A model generated the notes under the pieces. It searched no databases. It had not been told where the DNA came from and worked only from the letters and a program-made list of their open reading frames with translations. Below are positions 35,242 through 44,214 of a DNA stretch of 64,000 bases, piece after piece. Every line of letters begins with the position of its first letter. The stretch's first letter is position 1. This DNA comes from Microbispora amethystogenes (GTDB lineage Bacteria; Actinomycetota; Actinomycetes; Streptosporangiales; Streptosporangiaceae), in assembly GCF_016863015.1 (NCBI RefSeq), contig NZ_BOOB01000038.1:101491-165490 (forward strand). The letters are read 5' to 3'. The position numbers and the translations under genes are program-made.

Positions 35242-35832
35242 TCAGCGACGGCCGGCCCGGACGGCGGCCGGCGAGGCGCCGATGACGCCGGCGAGCCCGG
35301 ACGGCAGCGGGTAGGGCCGCTCGGCGGGCGGCGCGGCCCTACCGGCACGGATCGCGCCGAGGGTGGCGGTGATGTCGGTGATGGACACGGTCCACGCGTC
35401 GACGTAGCGGTCCACGGCCTCCCCGGACAGGCCGATCTGGATCGACCGGTACGGCAGCGGGTGCAGCCGGGCGTCGCGCTCGGGGTCCCACTGGATCCGG
35501 ACGGGACTCTCACGAAGGCGGGTGGCCCACGCTCTCTGGTCCTCGCCGGGGCCGGGATGGCTGGGACATGAATGGGCAAGCGCCCATTCGAACCCGTCCC
35601 GGCTGATCTGTATGGCGAGCACGCGGGTCTGGCCCGGCTTCGCGGCCCAGCCGCTGCGATACATCATCCAGTGGAACGATGGTTTGACCCAGGTCATCCG
35701 CTCCCGCTTGAACGGCGGCACGAACCGCTGCGCGGTGACCGCCCGGTCGGCGACGGCGGGATCGTACGCCTGGTAGACGGTGACAATCTCCTCGGTGTAG
35801 ACGGCACGGATCTGCCGGTACGGAACCTCCAT
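35242..35832 (-). CDS. DUF4291-family protein
   Basis: Uncharacterised protein, 196 aa. Hallmarks of DUF4291: IRAVYTEEIVTVYQAY at the start, FKRERMTWVKPSFHWMMYRSGW, then VRIQWDPERD and YRSIQIGLSG. Some have likened the fold to ADP-ribosyltransferase-type proteins, but no activity is established here. ATG 35832 gives the family's N-terminus (MEVPYRQ). It lies 91 bp downstream of the nucleotidyltransferase gene on the same strand. Confidence 0.85.
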   Translation of the reverse strand: MEVPYRQIRAVYTEEIVTVYQAYDPAVADRAVTAQRFVPPFKRERMTWVKPSFHWMMYRSGWAAKPGQTRVLAIQISRDGFEWALAHSCPSHPGPGEDQRAWATRLRESPVRIQWDPERDARLHPLPYRSIQIGLSGEAVDRYVDAWTVSITDITATLGAIRAGRAAPPAERPYPLPSGLAGVIGASPAAVRAGRR

Positions 35833-35923
35833 TCCGCCGAGTCTCGTCAGTCCCGGCCGGCGCGGGCAACCGGTTATCGCCGGCGGACGAACATCGGCCG
35901 AGTACGCCGGCTCGATCCCGGTC

Positions 35924-36907
35924 CTATTCCTGGGCGAAGGTGGGGGCGAGCGCCCGCGCCAGGCGGTCCAGCCAGTCGGCCGGGACGCCGCCGATCTGCG
36001 GGTACTCCGTGCGGAACTCGTCCCAGTCGACCTCCAGGGAGCGGATCGTCTCCGGGCCGAACGCGGCGGTCCGCCGCTCGCCGAGTGGCTCACGCAGGAC
36101 CTCGTGGAGCAGGTCGCGGGGGAGCCGGACGCGTTCGGCGAGCAGGACGGCGTCGTAGAGGTCCTTGCCCTGCGGCCACCGGTCGTCGGCCAGCCAGAGC
36201 AGCTTCCAGGCCAGCGACAGCTCGGGGGTGGCGGCGAGGACCGGGGTGGCCTCCTCCCCGCCGGCCCGGGGGATCAGCGCGACCTCCGGCGGGACGGGCA
36301 GGCGCTCGCCGAAGGTGAAGTCGAGCTGCACGGTTCCCGGCGGAAGGTCACCGGCCCGCCAGGTGAACACCAGACGCCGCCCGGGGACGCGGTCGTAGGT
36401 CCAGATCTCGTCCGTCGCGACGTCACCCGGGTCGAAGGCGACCCCGTCGCCGGCCGCTCCGGTGACGACCCCGGCGATGACGTCCTTGAACATCGCGACG
36501 GTCAGCGGGCTGCGCAGGACGATCTTGGGCGGGACGACAACCCAGTCGAGGTCGCCCGGTTCGCGCGCCTCATCCCCGGCCCACGCCTCCAGGAGCAGGC
36601 TTCCGCGCAGCACGAGGTGGTCCGCCCACGGCGACTCGGCGACGACCCGGACCACGTGGTCGATCGCCTGGCGCCGGGCCCGTCGCCAGCGGCGCCCGGT
36701 CTCCGGGTCCTCGAAGGCCGGTTCACCGGCCCGGAAGGCGCGCTCGAACTGCTTGAGCGCCGGGTCGAAGATCGGCGGTTGTCGCGTCCCCGGCCCGTCC
36801 GTCACCGGCACGTACGTCGCGGGGAACCGCGGCGTCCCGCGAGGCGGGACCGTGACACCCTCGGGGAGGACGACCCCACAGGTGAACTGCTCCCAGCTTG
36901 ACGTCAT
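35924..36907 (-). CDS. AbiEii/AbiGii-type nucleotidyltransferase
   Basis: Protein of 327 aa with a DNA polymerase-beta-like nucleotidyltransferase core: LRGSLLLEAW (Gly102-Ser103), metal-binding Asp119 and Asp121 in GDLDWVV, a later Asp in VQLDFTFGE, and the AbiEii-type LAWKLLWL...KDLYD helix. All catalytic positions look intact. AbiEii relatives are toxins or RNA-modifying enzymes of type IV toxin-antitoxin or abortive-infection systems. Here the upstream partner is not the usual AbiEi winged helix. ATG 36907 overlaps that partner's stop by 4 nt, so the two are translationally coupled. Confidence 0.82.
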   Translation of the reverse strand: MTSSWEQFTCGVVLPEGVTVPPRGTPRFPATYVPVTDGPGTRQPPIFDPALKQFERAFRAGEPAFEDPETGRRWRRARRQAIDHVVRVVAESPWADHLVLRGSLLLEAWAGDEAREPGDLDWVVVPPKIVLRSPLTVAMFKDVIAGVVTGAAGDGVAFDPGDVATDEIWTYDRVPGRRLVFTWRAGDLPPGTVQLDFTFGERLPVPPEVALIPRAGGEEATPVLAATPELSLAWKLLWLADDRWPQGKDLYDAVLLAERVRLPRDLLHEVLREPLGERRTAAFGPETIRSLEVDWDEFRTEYPQIGGVPADWLDRLARALAPTFAQE

Positions 36908-37608
36908 CTCTCCTCGATCCAGCCGTGGTCGGCGCCGGGGTTGTCGTCGTGGACGACGAACTCCCGTTCGGCTTCCAGCACGGCATAGCCATGGCTTCCC
37001 AGATCGGACAGCAGCGCCTCGAACCTCCGTAGGGCCGTGGACAGCGCGACGCCCCGGCACCGCTGGGTGACGAACCGCTCGTGCGACCCGTCGGCGCGCC
37101 GCCGCCGGGCGTTGCGCGACACGTGCGCGCCGTGGGCCGCGGCGACGGCGGCGAGCGGCGCCGGATCGCCCCGTACGGCGACCTTCACGTGGTGCTCGAA
37201 GTAGCGGCCCGGCATCAGGGCGGCGTCCTCGTCGGTCCGGGGGACGTCCTCGTTCCAGGGAGCCGCCTCGATCTTGACCCGGACGACCTTGAAGTTCTCG
37301 TCCCGGAGCCTCGCCGACAGGGCGGCCGCGGCGGCCCGCCGTGCGCTGAGCGTGCCCGCGCCCCGGACGGTGAGCATCGGCTGGGAGGGGACCGCGCCGC
37401 GTTCGAGCACGATGTGCGTGAACTTGACGCCGTTCTCCCGCGCCCAGGCGCGGAGCCGCTCCGCGTCGCCGGCGGCCACGGTGAGGTGGACGTCGAAGTC
37501 GCCCCGGAACTCCGGCTCCGGCCCGCTCATCGGCCGGTCCCGCACCGCGCGTCGCGGGACGACGGCGTGCCCGGTGTACGGAACCGCGCCGCGGGGGGGC
37601 ATTCGCAT
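36904..37608 (-). CDS. Uncharacterised partner of the nucleotidyltransferase
   Basis: Unrecognised protein, 234 aa. Two similar alpha/beta halves are visible: FDVHLTVAAGDAERLRAWARENGVKFTHI (about 38-66, quoted here only to locate it) and a later HHVKVAVRGDPAPLAAVAAAHG (about 140-160), followed by a basic stretch NARRRRADGSHERFVTQR and an acidic C-terminus. The doubled layout recalls two-lobed RNA-ligand-binding folds, but this is only shape. ATG 37608 is chosen for a leaderless -10 (TAGGGT, 7 nt away). The stop overlaps the nucleotidyltransferase start. Likely regulator, substrate adaptor or antitoxin (inference). Confidence 0.7.
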   Translation of the reverse strand: MRMPPRGAVPYTGHAVVPRRAVRDRPMSGPEPEFRGDFDVHLTVAAGDAERLRAWARENGVKFTHIVLERGAVPSQPMLTVRGAGTLSARRAAAAALSARLRDENFKVVRVKIEAAPWNEDVPRTDEDAALMPGRYFEHHVKVAVRGDPAPLAAVAAAHGAHVSRNARRRRADGSHERFVTQRCRGVALSTALRRFEALLSDLGSHGYAVLEAEREFVVHDDNPGADHGWIEER

Positions 37609-37615
37609 GGCGACG

Positions 37616-37621
37616 ACCCTA
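37616..37621 (-). promoter_or_regulatory. TAGGGT -10 of a leaderless transcript
   Basis: On the minus strand TAGGGT is followed by 7 nt and then the ATG at 37608. This matches the leaderless geometry seen at several other genes of the window and sets the start of the two-gene nucleotidyltransferase unit. Confidence 0.5.
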
Positions 37622-37650
37622 GTGCCCCCGCGTGGCGTCGTGATCGATCG

Positions 37651-38820
37651 TCACCCGGCGAGGCGGGGGGCCGTCCTGGTGTGGAGGAGTTCGGTGAACA
37701 GGTCGTCCCACAGGGGCATGACGTTCTCCGGGGCGTACGCCCGGGCGGTGGCCGCGGCGGCGGAGCCCATGCGCAGGCGCAGGTCGCGGTCGGCGACCAG
37801 CCGGTCGAGGGCCGCGGCGAGGGCGGCCACGTCCTCGGCCGGCACGAGGAGGCCGTCCTCGCCGTCGGTCAGCACGTCGCGGGGGCCGGTGGGGCAGTCG
37901 AAGGCCACGATCGGCAGGGCGTGGGTCATCGCCTCGATCATGACCATCGGCAACCCCTCGAACCGGCTGCTCAGCACGTAGACGGAGGACCTGGCGAGCT
38001 CGTCGTCGAGGCGGTTGGTGCGGCCCATCAGCGTCACGTGGGCGGACAGGCCGTGCTCGCCGATCAGCGCGCGGAGCTGCGCCTTCTTCGGGCCTGTGCC
38101 GAAGATCCGCAGCCGCCACTCCGGATGCTCCCTGGCCACCTGGGCGAACGCCGGGAGCAGCAGGTCGAAGCCCTTCTGCTTGACCAGGCGGCCCGCGGCG
38201 ACGATCACCGGGTGCTCCTGCCGGGACGGCGTCTGGTTCACCGAGTGGACCGCGTTCGGGATCCGTATGATCCTCGTGCCGGGCAGCGCCGCCTCGTAGT
38301 CGCGCCGGTCGCTGTCCGTCAGCACCGCGACCGCGTCGAACGCGCCGTAGTAGCGCGCGATCTCCGCGCGCAGCGTCTCGGGGTAGCTGCCGAGGTTCAT
38401 GTGCTCCTGCGCCACCCGTACGACGCCGGGGTTGGCGCGGCGGGCGGAGATGAGGTTCAGCGCCGGGCGGGTGGTGACGAGGACGCCGTCCTCGACCGAT
38501 GCCACGTAGGCGATGGCGGCCTTCTCCACGCGCTCGGTGAAGTAGGCGGCGGCGTACTCGCCGAACGGCACGATCTTGCCGCGCAGCCGCCGCCAGACGC
38601 GGCGGCCGAGGGAGTCGGTCCGCACGCCCGCCCGCTGGTCCACCAGCGTGCGGAGAGTGACGGCCGGGTCGAGCCGGAACTGCGGCTCGTCCCGGCGCCG
38701 CACCACGCTCACGATCTCCACCTCGTGGCCGAGCGCGGCCATCGCGTTCGCCTGGTTGACCACGGTGCGGATCGTGCCGCCCATGCCGTAGGCGTGCAGG
38801 AGCATGTAGCGGATCTTCAC
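37651..38820 (-). CDS. Family 4 glycosyltransferase
   Basis: GT-B glycosyltransferase, 389 aa. N-terminal acceptor domain with YGMGGTIRTVVNQANAMA; C-terminal donor domain with VAAGRLVKQKGFDLLLPAF, IFGTGP and the EX7E motif in SSRFEGLPMVMIEAM. It transfers a sugar from a nucleotide sugar to a cell-surface glycan, lipid or teichoic polymer; the acceptor is unknown. GTG 38820 overlaps the sulfotransferase stop (GTGA), so the pair probably decorates one envelope molecule. Confidence 0.93.
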   Translation of the reverse strand: MKIRYMLLHAYGMGGTIRTVVNQANAMAALGHEVEIVSVVRRRDEPQFRLDPAVTLRTLVDQRAGVRTDSLGRRVWRRLRGKIVPFGEYAAAYFTERVEKAAIAYVASVEDGVLVTTRPALNLISARRANPGVVRVAQEHMNLGSYPETLRAEIARYYGAFDAVAVLTDSDRRDYEAALPGTRIIRIPNAVHSVNQTPSRQEHPVIVAAGRLVKQKGFDLLLPAFAQVAREHPEWRLRIFGTGPKKAQLRALIGEHGLSAHVTLMGRTNRLDDELARSSVYVLSSRFEGLPMVMIEAMTHALPIVAFDCPTGPRDVLTDGEDGLLVPAEDVAALAAALDRLVADRDLRLRMGSAAAATARAYAPENVMPLWDDLFTELLHTRTAPRLAG

Positions 38821-39704
38821 CGGCCCTCCTCCTTCGGCAGGTAGCCCCAGCTCCGGCAGATGGGTTTCAGCAGGTCGGGTATCTCGTCCGGGTCCGGCAG
38901 GTCGCGTCCGGGCTGGACCCGGCCCGACCGGATCTTGTCGCTCCAGTCGCCGAGGCCCTTCCGCACGACCTCCTGCTCGCCGTACGCGAGCATGCCGGGC
39001 TCCCAGGGGACGCCGAGGAAGTCGCAGATCGCGCGGGTCGTCCTCTCCGGCTCGGCGGTGAGGTCCTCGTACCGGACGGTCAGGCCGGTGAGCGCCTTCC
39101 TGGCCCGCTGCACCGCCTTCATGTAGCGCAGCGCGTCGGACGCGGCCTCCTCGCGGGTGCGCTTGACGGGGTCGGCCTCGTACCAGGAGGCCGCGATGGA
39201 GGCGGGATGACGCAGCAGGAAGATGTACCGGGCGTCGGGCCAGCAGGCGGCGATCCGGGCGTGGGCGAAGGCGTTGGCCGGGGTCTTGTCCACGATCGTC
39301 CGCTTGCCGCTGCGGACCAGTTCGCGGTGGAGCACCCGGTCCCACAGCATGTGCTCGAGGTCGGCCTGGTTGTGGCCGAGCGCCTCCATGGCCTTGCGGG
39401 AGAGCGCCGTGCCGAACCCCACTGTCAGCCTCCTGACGTGCAGCTCGTGCGGGGCGTGCAGCTCGGGGTGGGCGTTCAGCATCGACCGCAGCAGCGTGGA
39501 GCCCGACCGTACGGGAGACATGACGAACACCGGCGCCACCAGCAGCCGGTCCGCCCGAGGGTCGGCCGGCGGGCGCACCAGTTCCTCCGCCGCGGGGGCC
39601 GGGGCCTGCCCCTCCGAAGACGGCGTCGCGGTGGGCCGGGCACGGGTGAGCTGGACTCCGGTGAACTTGACGAGTGCGCCGTTGATCCTCCGCTGCCATG
39701 TCAT
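38817..39704 (-). CDS. PAPS-dependent sulfotransferase
   Basis: Sulfotransferase of 295 aa. The 5'-phosphosulfate loop is FVMSPVRSGSTLLRSML; the 3'-phosphate-binding region is RYIFLLRHPASIAASWY, with LTVRYEDLTAEPERT further on. It moves sulfate from PAPS to a glycan or lipid. Coupled by a 4-nt overlap with the glycosyltransferase downstream. ATG 39704 (MTWQRRINGAL) is preferred over an upstream GC-rich extension. Confidence 0.9.
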   Translation of the reverse strand: MTWQRRINGALVKFTGVQLTRARPTATPSSEGQAPAPAAEELVRPPADPRADRLLVAPVFVMSPVRSGSTLLRSMLNAHPELHAPHELHVRRLTVGFGTALSRKAMEALGHNQADLEHMLWDRVLHRELVRSGKRTIVDKTPANAFAHARIAACWPDARYIFLLRHPASIAASWYEADPVKRTREEAASDALRYMKAVQRARKALTGLTVRYEDLTAEPERTTRAICDFLGVPWEPGMLAYGEQEVVRKGLGDWSDKIRSGRVQPGRDLPDPDEIPDLLKPICRSWGYLPKEEGR

Positions 39705-39812
39705 GGCCTGCGAGATTACCCATGGATCCGGGGAATTCCCTGAGAGTCCACCCCCTGGCCGGCTCGGATCTCCCGCGCCGTCATGTCCCGGCCGCAACGG
39801 GGGAGCGGTGGC

Positions 39813-41045
39813 TCAGGGATTGAGCCGCTCGTGGGCCGCGCCGTGCCATTCGACGAGCAGTACGGTCGCGTCGTCGTGCAGCCGGTGGTCGTGGTAGTCC
39901 ATCACGGTGCGGATCAGCCGCCGCAGGGTCTCGGGCACCGGCAGCCCCGCGGCGTTCTGTTTGATCATGAACTCGACGAACCGGCCCAGGCCGAACTCGC
40001 CGCTGTCGGGGTTGCGCATCTCGGTGATGCCGTCGGTGTAGAGCAGAAGCCGGTCGCCGGGCTCGAGCTGTTCCCGGCAGAGCGTGACGGGAAGGCCGAG
40101 ATCGAGGCCCATCGGGTGGGCGGGCGGGCACTTCAGGGTGGAGATCCACCGGCCCCCGCGGATCAGCACCGGCGCGTGGTGGCCACGGTTGACCCAGCTG
40201 AACAGGCCGGTGCCCAGGTCGAGGTCGCCGATGATCCCGGTGACGAAGCGGTCGCCCCGCCCGAACTCGTCGATCAGGATCCGCTCGACCGCCTCGCTGG
40301 TCCGCGCCAGGCCGAGGCCCTGCCGCCGGTTGTTGCGGCAGGCCGCGACGGCCAGGTTGGCGGTCAGCCCGGCCGACACGTCGTGTCCCATCGCGTCGAA
40401 GACCGCGACGTGCGCCACGTTCCCGGAGGTGGAGTAGTCGAACGCGTCCCCGCCGATCTCGTACGCCGGTTCGAGGACCGCGCCGATCGTCACCGCCGGC
40501 GTGGCGAAGGTGAGCGGCGGCATCAGGTTCCACTGCATCTCGGCCGCCACGTGCATCGGCCGGCTCCGCACGAGCCGCGCGTGGTCGTCGCTGAACGAGC
40601 GCTTGCTCACAACGATCAGGGCGATGAGGGAGGCCATGTGCCGCATCCGGTCGCGGAGATCGTCGTCCTCGGCGTCGGGCTTCATGTGCAGGACGCCCAG
40701 GCGCTCGGTGCCGTCCAGCATCGGGACCCACCACTGGACCGGGTTCTCGCTCCGCAGCGTGCGCACCTCCTGCAGGGCGCGGCCGGCGAGCGTGGTGTCG
40801 ATCTTCAGTTCCTCCGGCTGGGGCTCCTCCTCGCCCGGCCCCCGCAGCCTGCGCAGCACACTCTGCTGCAGGTCGCACAGGTAGACGGAGATGCCGTCGA
40901 AGCCCGCAAGGTGTTTGTGGGCGTCGATGAGCGCCGGAATGCCTTCGAAGGCCGTCAGGTGGCTCTCTTCCAGCATGTTCGTCAGCGCGCCCAGCAGATC
41001 GTGTTTCTGGGTCGGAGGGGGGATGCCCTGCTCCATTCCGCTCAC
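39813..41045 (-). CDS. RsbU/SpoIIE-type PP2C phosphatase with GAF-like domain
   Basis: Serine phosphatase of 410 aa. The N-terminal 165 residues look like a GAF sensor (GFDGISVYLCDLQQ). The C-terminal PP2C domain has metal-binding Asp in IGGDAFDYS and FDAMGHDVSAG, and YTDGITE near the end. Such proteins dephosphorylate anti-anti-sigma factors in partner-switching stress pathways. No anti-sigma gene is nearby, so targets are unknown. GTG 41045 follows GAAGGA at 8 nt; ATG 41036 is possible. Confidence 0.9.
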   Translation of the reverse strand: MSGMEQGIPPPTQKHDLLGALTNMLEESHLTAFEGIPALIDAHKHLAGFDGISVYLCDLQQSVLRRLRGPGEEEPQPEELKIDTTLAGRALQEVRTLRSENPVQWWVPMLDGTERLGVLHMKPDAEDDDLRDRMRHMASLIALIVVSKRSFSDDHARLVRSRPMHVAAEMQWNLMPPLTFATPAVTIGAVLEPAYEIGGDAFDYSTSGNVAHVAVFDAMGHDVSAGLTANLAVAACRNNRRQGLGLARTSEAVERILIDEFGRGDRFVTGIIGDLDLGTGLFSWVNRGHHAPVLIRGGRWISTLKCPPAHPMGLDLGLPVTLCREQLEPGDRLLLYTDGITEMRNPDSGEFGLGRFVEFMIKQNAAGLPVPETLRRLIRTVMDYHDHRLHDDATVLLVEWHGAAHERLNP

Positions 41046-41234
41046 CCCCAGGGGTCCTTCAGTCCCTACCTTCGATGCTGCCCCTCATCCGGTCCCGAGC
41101 CGGTCGGTTTGGGAATTTTGCGAAAAGGTGACGCTCCGGCACGGGCGGGGCCCGTGGGCCGTCGCGCACGCACGCTCCGTACGGGTCTGTGAGAAGGTGA
41201 ATGAGGACCGTACAACGGGGGCAGGTGAGCGGTC

Positions 41235-41486
41235 ATGCGCGATCAGCGCGGACAGCGGAGAGGACACGTGGGAGGAGACGCGGACGTGGTTGCCGAAAGA
41301 TCCGGAGCGCGGGACGCGAGAGGCACCTCACCGGAGCCGCTGACGCCGGAGCCGGACGACGGAGGGCTGGAGAAGCTGATCGGCGACAGGACCGACATCG
41401 AGACGCCGGCCGCCGAGACGCCGCCGCCGACCGGTGACGAGTCGGCGATGCCCGAGGCCGAGCCGGAAATCGGCCCGACCGCCTGA
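41235..41486 (+). CDS. Small acidic hypothetical protein
   Basis: Unrecognised 83-aa protein with a basic first 30 residues and an acidic, Pro/Glu-rich, probably unstructured rest ([19 protein letters not shown]). It ends 14 bp before glpK on the same strand and may be a leader gene of that operon. Coding is supported by position and an AGGTGAGC ribosome site, but the sequence is of low complexity. Confidence 0.5.
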   Translation: MRDQRGQRRGHVGGDADVVAERSGARDARGTSPEPLTPEPDDGGLEKLIGDRTDIETPAAETPPPTGDESAMPEAEPEIGPTA

Positions 41487-41500
41487 GGCCCGGCGCTGAC

Positions 41501-43018
41501 ATGGCTGACTACGTCGGCGCGGTCGACCAGGGGACGACCAGCACCCGCTTCATGATCTTCGATCGTTCCGGCAACGAGGTGGCCCGCCACCAGCTGGAGC
41601 ACCAGCAGATCCTGCCGCAGGCGGGCTGGGTCGAGCACAACCCGACCGAGATCTGGGAGCGCACCCGCGCGGTCGCCGAGACGGCCATGCGTACGGCGGG
41701 CCTGCGGGCGTCCGACCTCGCGGCGCTCGGCGTCACCAACCAGCGTGAGACGACCGTCGTCTGGGACCGGCGCACCGGCCGCCCCTACTACAACGCCATC
41801 GTCTGGCAGGACACCCGCACCGACCGCATCGCCGCGGCGCTGGAACGGGAGGGCAAGGGCGAGGTGATCCGGCGAAAGGCCGGACTGCCGCCCGCCACCT
41901 ACTTCTCCGGCGGCAAGATCCAGTGGATCCTGGAGAACGTCCCCGGCGTCCGCGAGGCCGCCGAGCGGGGCGACGCGGTCTTCGGCACCACCGACACCTG
42001 GCTGCTGTGGAACCTGACCGGCGGCGTGGACGGCGGCGTCCACGTGACCGATCCCACCAACGCGAGCCGCACGATGCTGATGGACCTGGAGACGCTCGAC
42101 TGGGACGACGAGCTGCTGTCGTTCTTCGGCGTGCCCCGGCGGATGCTCCCCGAGATCCGGCCGTCCTCCAACCCCGGCCTGTACGGCGTGACCCGCGCGG
42201 GCGGCTCGCTCGGCGGCGAGGTGCCGCTCGCCGGCGACCTCGGCGACCAGCAGGCCGCCACCGTCGGCCAGGTGTGCTTCGAGCCCGGCATGGCCAAGAA
42301 CACCTACGGCACCGGCAACTTCCTGCTGCTCAACACCGGCACGGAGCTCGTCCGCTCCGGGCACGGCCTGCTCACCACGGTCTGCTACCAGTTCGGCTCG
42401 GCCAAGCCGGTGTACGCCCTGGAGGGGTCGATCGCGGTCACCGGCTCCGCCGTGCAGTGGCTGCGCGACCAGCTCGGCATCATCTCCGGCGCGGCGCAGA
42501 GCGAGGCCCTCGCCCGGCAGGTCGAGGACAACGGCGGCGTCTACTTCGTGCCCGCGTTCTCCGGCCTGTTCGCGCCGTACTGGCGCTCCGACGCCCGGGG
42601 CGCGATCGTCGGCCTGTCCCGCTACAACACCAACGCCCACCTGGCCCGCGCCACCCTCGAAGCGATCTGCTACCAGACCAGGGACGTCGTCACCGCGATG
42701 GAGCAGGACTCCGGCGTCGTCCTCGACGTGCTGCGGGTGGACGGCGGGGTGACGGCCAACGAGCTGTGCATGCAGCTCCAGGCCGACATCCTGGGCGTAC
42801 CGGTCTCCCGGCCGGTCGTCGCCGAGACCACCGCGCTCGGCGCGGCGTACGCCGCCGGGCTCGCCGTGGGCTTCTGGAAGTCCACCGGCGACCTCCGGCG
42901 CAACTGGCACGAGGACCGCCGCTGGGAGCCGACCTGGAGCGAGGAGCGGCGCGAGCGCGGCTATGCCGGATGGCGCAAGGCCGTCCAGCGGACGCTCGAC
43001 TGGGTCGACGTCGACTGA
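41501..43018 (+). CDS. glpK: Glycerol kinase
   Basis: FGGY-family kinase that phosphorylates glycerol to glycerol-3-phosphate, 505 aa, full length. N-terminal ATPase strand [17 protein letters not shown], glycerol-site [11 protein letters not shown] and WQDTRT, the GDLGDQQAA signature, and C-terminal [19 protein letters not shown]. Glycerol uptake (glpF) and glpD are not adjacent. Converges with the epoxide hydrolase gene with only 5 bp between. Confidence 0.97.
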   Translation: MADYVGAVDQGTTSTRFMIFDRSGNEVARHQLEHQQILPQAGWVEHNPTEIWERTRAVAETAMRTAGLRASDLAALGVTNQRETTVVWDRRTGRPYYNAIVWQDTRTDRIAAALEREGKGEVIRRKAGLPPATYFSGGKIQWILENVPGVREAAERGDAVFGTTDTWLLWNLTGGVDGGVHVTDPTNASRTMLMDLETLDWDDELLSFFGVPRRMLPEIRPSSNPGLYGVTRAGGSLGGEVPLAGDLGDQQAATVGQVCFEPGMAKNTYGTGNFLLLNTGTELVRSGHGLLTTVCYQFGSAKPVYALEGSIAVTGSAVQWLRDQLGIISGAAQSEALARQVEDNGGVYFVPAFSGLFAPYWRSDARGAIVGLSRYNTNAHLARATLEAICYQTRDVVTAMEQDSGVVLDVLRVDGGVTANELCMQLQADILGVPVSRPVVAETTALGAAYAAGLAVGFWKSTGDLRRNWHEDRRWEPTWSEERRERGYAGWRKAVQRTLDWVDVD

Positions 43019-43023
43019 TCGCC

Positions 43024-44106
43024 CTACCCAAGGTGGGTGAGGAAGAAGTCCCGGACGTCCCCGGCGAGCAGATCCGGCACCTCCATCGCGGCGAAGTGGC
43101 CGCCGCGGTCGAACTCCGACCAGTGCCTGATGTCGTACAGCCGCTCGGCCAACGGCCGTACGGACTGCGTGATGTCGTGCGCGAACACCGCCACGCCGAC
43201 CGGCACCGGGCACGGCCCGATCCCCCGCGCGGTCTCGTGGTGCAGCCGCGCGGAGGAGGCCGCGGTGGCGGTCAGCCAGTAGAGCGAGACGTCGGTGAGC
43301 ATCCGGTCGTCGCTGACGGGTGAGCGGGGGTCGGCCCACTGCGCGAAGCGCTCGGCGATCCAGACCAGCTGGCCGACCGGCGAGTCGGTCAGCGCGTAGC
43401 CGATGGTCTGGGGGGTGAGGGCCTGCAGGGCCTGGTACGGCGGGCGGTTCGCCATCAGCCGCCTGACCTTGTCGAGCCGGGCCTCGTCCGATTCGGACAG
43501 CTCCAGCCCGGCGTCCGGCGCCGGCCGGGTCGGCAGGTAGTTGACGTGCACCCCGGCGACCCGCTCGGGCGCCACCGCGCCGAGCGCCAGGGAGATGCCG
43601 GCGCCGAAGTCGCCGCCCTGCGCGCCGTAGCGCTCGTATCCGAGACGGCGCATCAGCTCGGCCCAGGCCCGGGCGACCCGGACGACGTCCCAGCCGCGCT
43701 CGTGGGTCGGCCCGGAGAAGCCGTATCCGGGGATGGACGGGATCACCAGATGGAAATCGTGCGAGAGCGGCTCGATGACGTCGAGGAACTCCAGGAACGA
43801 GCCGGGCCAGCCGTGGGTGAGGATCAGCGCCAGCGCGTCCGGCTTCGCGGAGCGGACGTGGACGAAGTGGATGTTCTGGCCCTCGATCTCGGTGGTGAAG
43901 TGGGGGAGCTTGTTGAGCTCCGCCTCGTGCTCGCGCCAGTCGTACCCGATCCGCCAGTGTTCGGCGAGCTCCTTGAGCCGCGCCAGCGGGAAGCCATAGT
44001 CCCACCCGGCGCCGGCGATCTCGTCGGGCCACCGGGTGCGGGCGAGCCGGTCGGCCAGGTCGTCGAGGTCTGCCTGGGGAATGTCGATGCGGAACGGCTC
44101 GATCAT
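43024..44106 (-). CDS. Epoxide hydrolase-like alpha/beta hydrolase
   Basis: Hydrolase of 360 aa with the N-terminal EHN extension (MIEPFRIDIPQADLDDLADRL) typical of microsomal-type epoxide hydrolases. Oxyanion HGWPGSF, nucleophile Asp in GAQGGDFGAG, and the C-terminal His in RGGHFAAME are present. It should open epoxides to diols via an Asp-ester. ATG 44106 is chosen for GGAG and the EHN start. Divergent from a MarR gene; the gap has two palindromes, so it is probably MarR-repressed and substrate-induced. Confidence 0.92.
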   Translation of the reverse strand: MIEPFRIDIPQADLDDLADRLARTRWPDEIAGAGWDYGFPLARLKELAEHWRIGYDWREHEAELNKLPHFTTEIEGQNIHFVHVRSAKPDALALILTHGWPGSFLEFLDVIEPLSHDFHLVIPSIPGYGFSGPTHERGWDVVRVARAWAELMRRLGYERYGAQGGDFGAGISLALGAVAPERVAGVHVNYLPTRPAPDAGLELSESDEARLDKVRRLMANRPPYQALQALTPQTIGYALTDSPVGQLVWIAERFAQWADPRSPVSDDRMLTDVSLYWLTATAASSARLHHETARGIGPCPVPVGVAVFAHDITQSVRPLAERLYDIRHWSEFDRGGHFAAMEVPDLLAGDVRDFFLTHLG

Positions 44107-44134
44107 GGTCTCGGCTCCAAGGATCGTTGGATAG

Positions 44135-44208
44135 GTAAACGTTTGAGTCACTAACGTTTACTCCACGAACGATAGCAGGCGATCGTTAGGGTGCCAAACG
44201 GTTAGACT
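44135..44208. promoter_or_regulatory. MarR-type operators and MarR leaderless -10
   Basis: GTAAACGTT-N9-AACGTTTAC (44135-44161, perfect 9-bp arms) lies just upstream of the epoxide hydrolase, and AACGAT-N8-ATCGTT (44168-44187) nearer the marR gene. TAGACT (44203-44208) is 6 nt before the marR ATG. Two sites in a divergent gap are typical of a MarR repressor acting on both promoters. Confidence 0.65.
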
Positions 44209-44214
44209 CGTCGC

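Noticed and set aside
30892..37608. CBASS-like system from the patatin and the nucleotidyltransferase
   Set aside because: The nucleotidyltransferase is of AbiEii type, not a CD-NTase; the genes are 4-5 kb apart, on opposite strands, with unrelated genes between and no Cap2/Cap3 or Hailong/HORMA-type partners.
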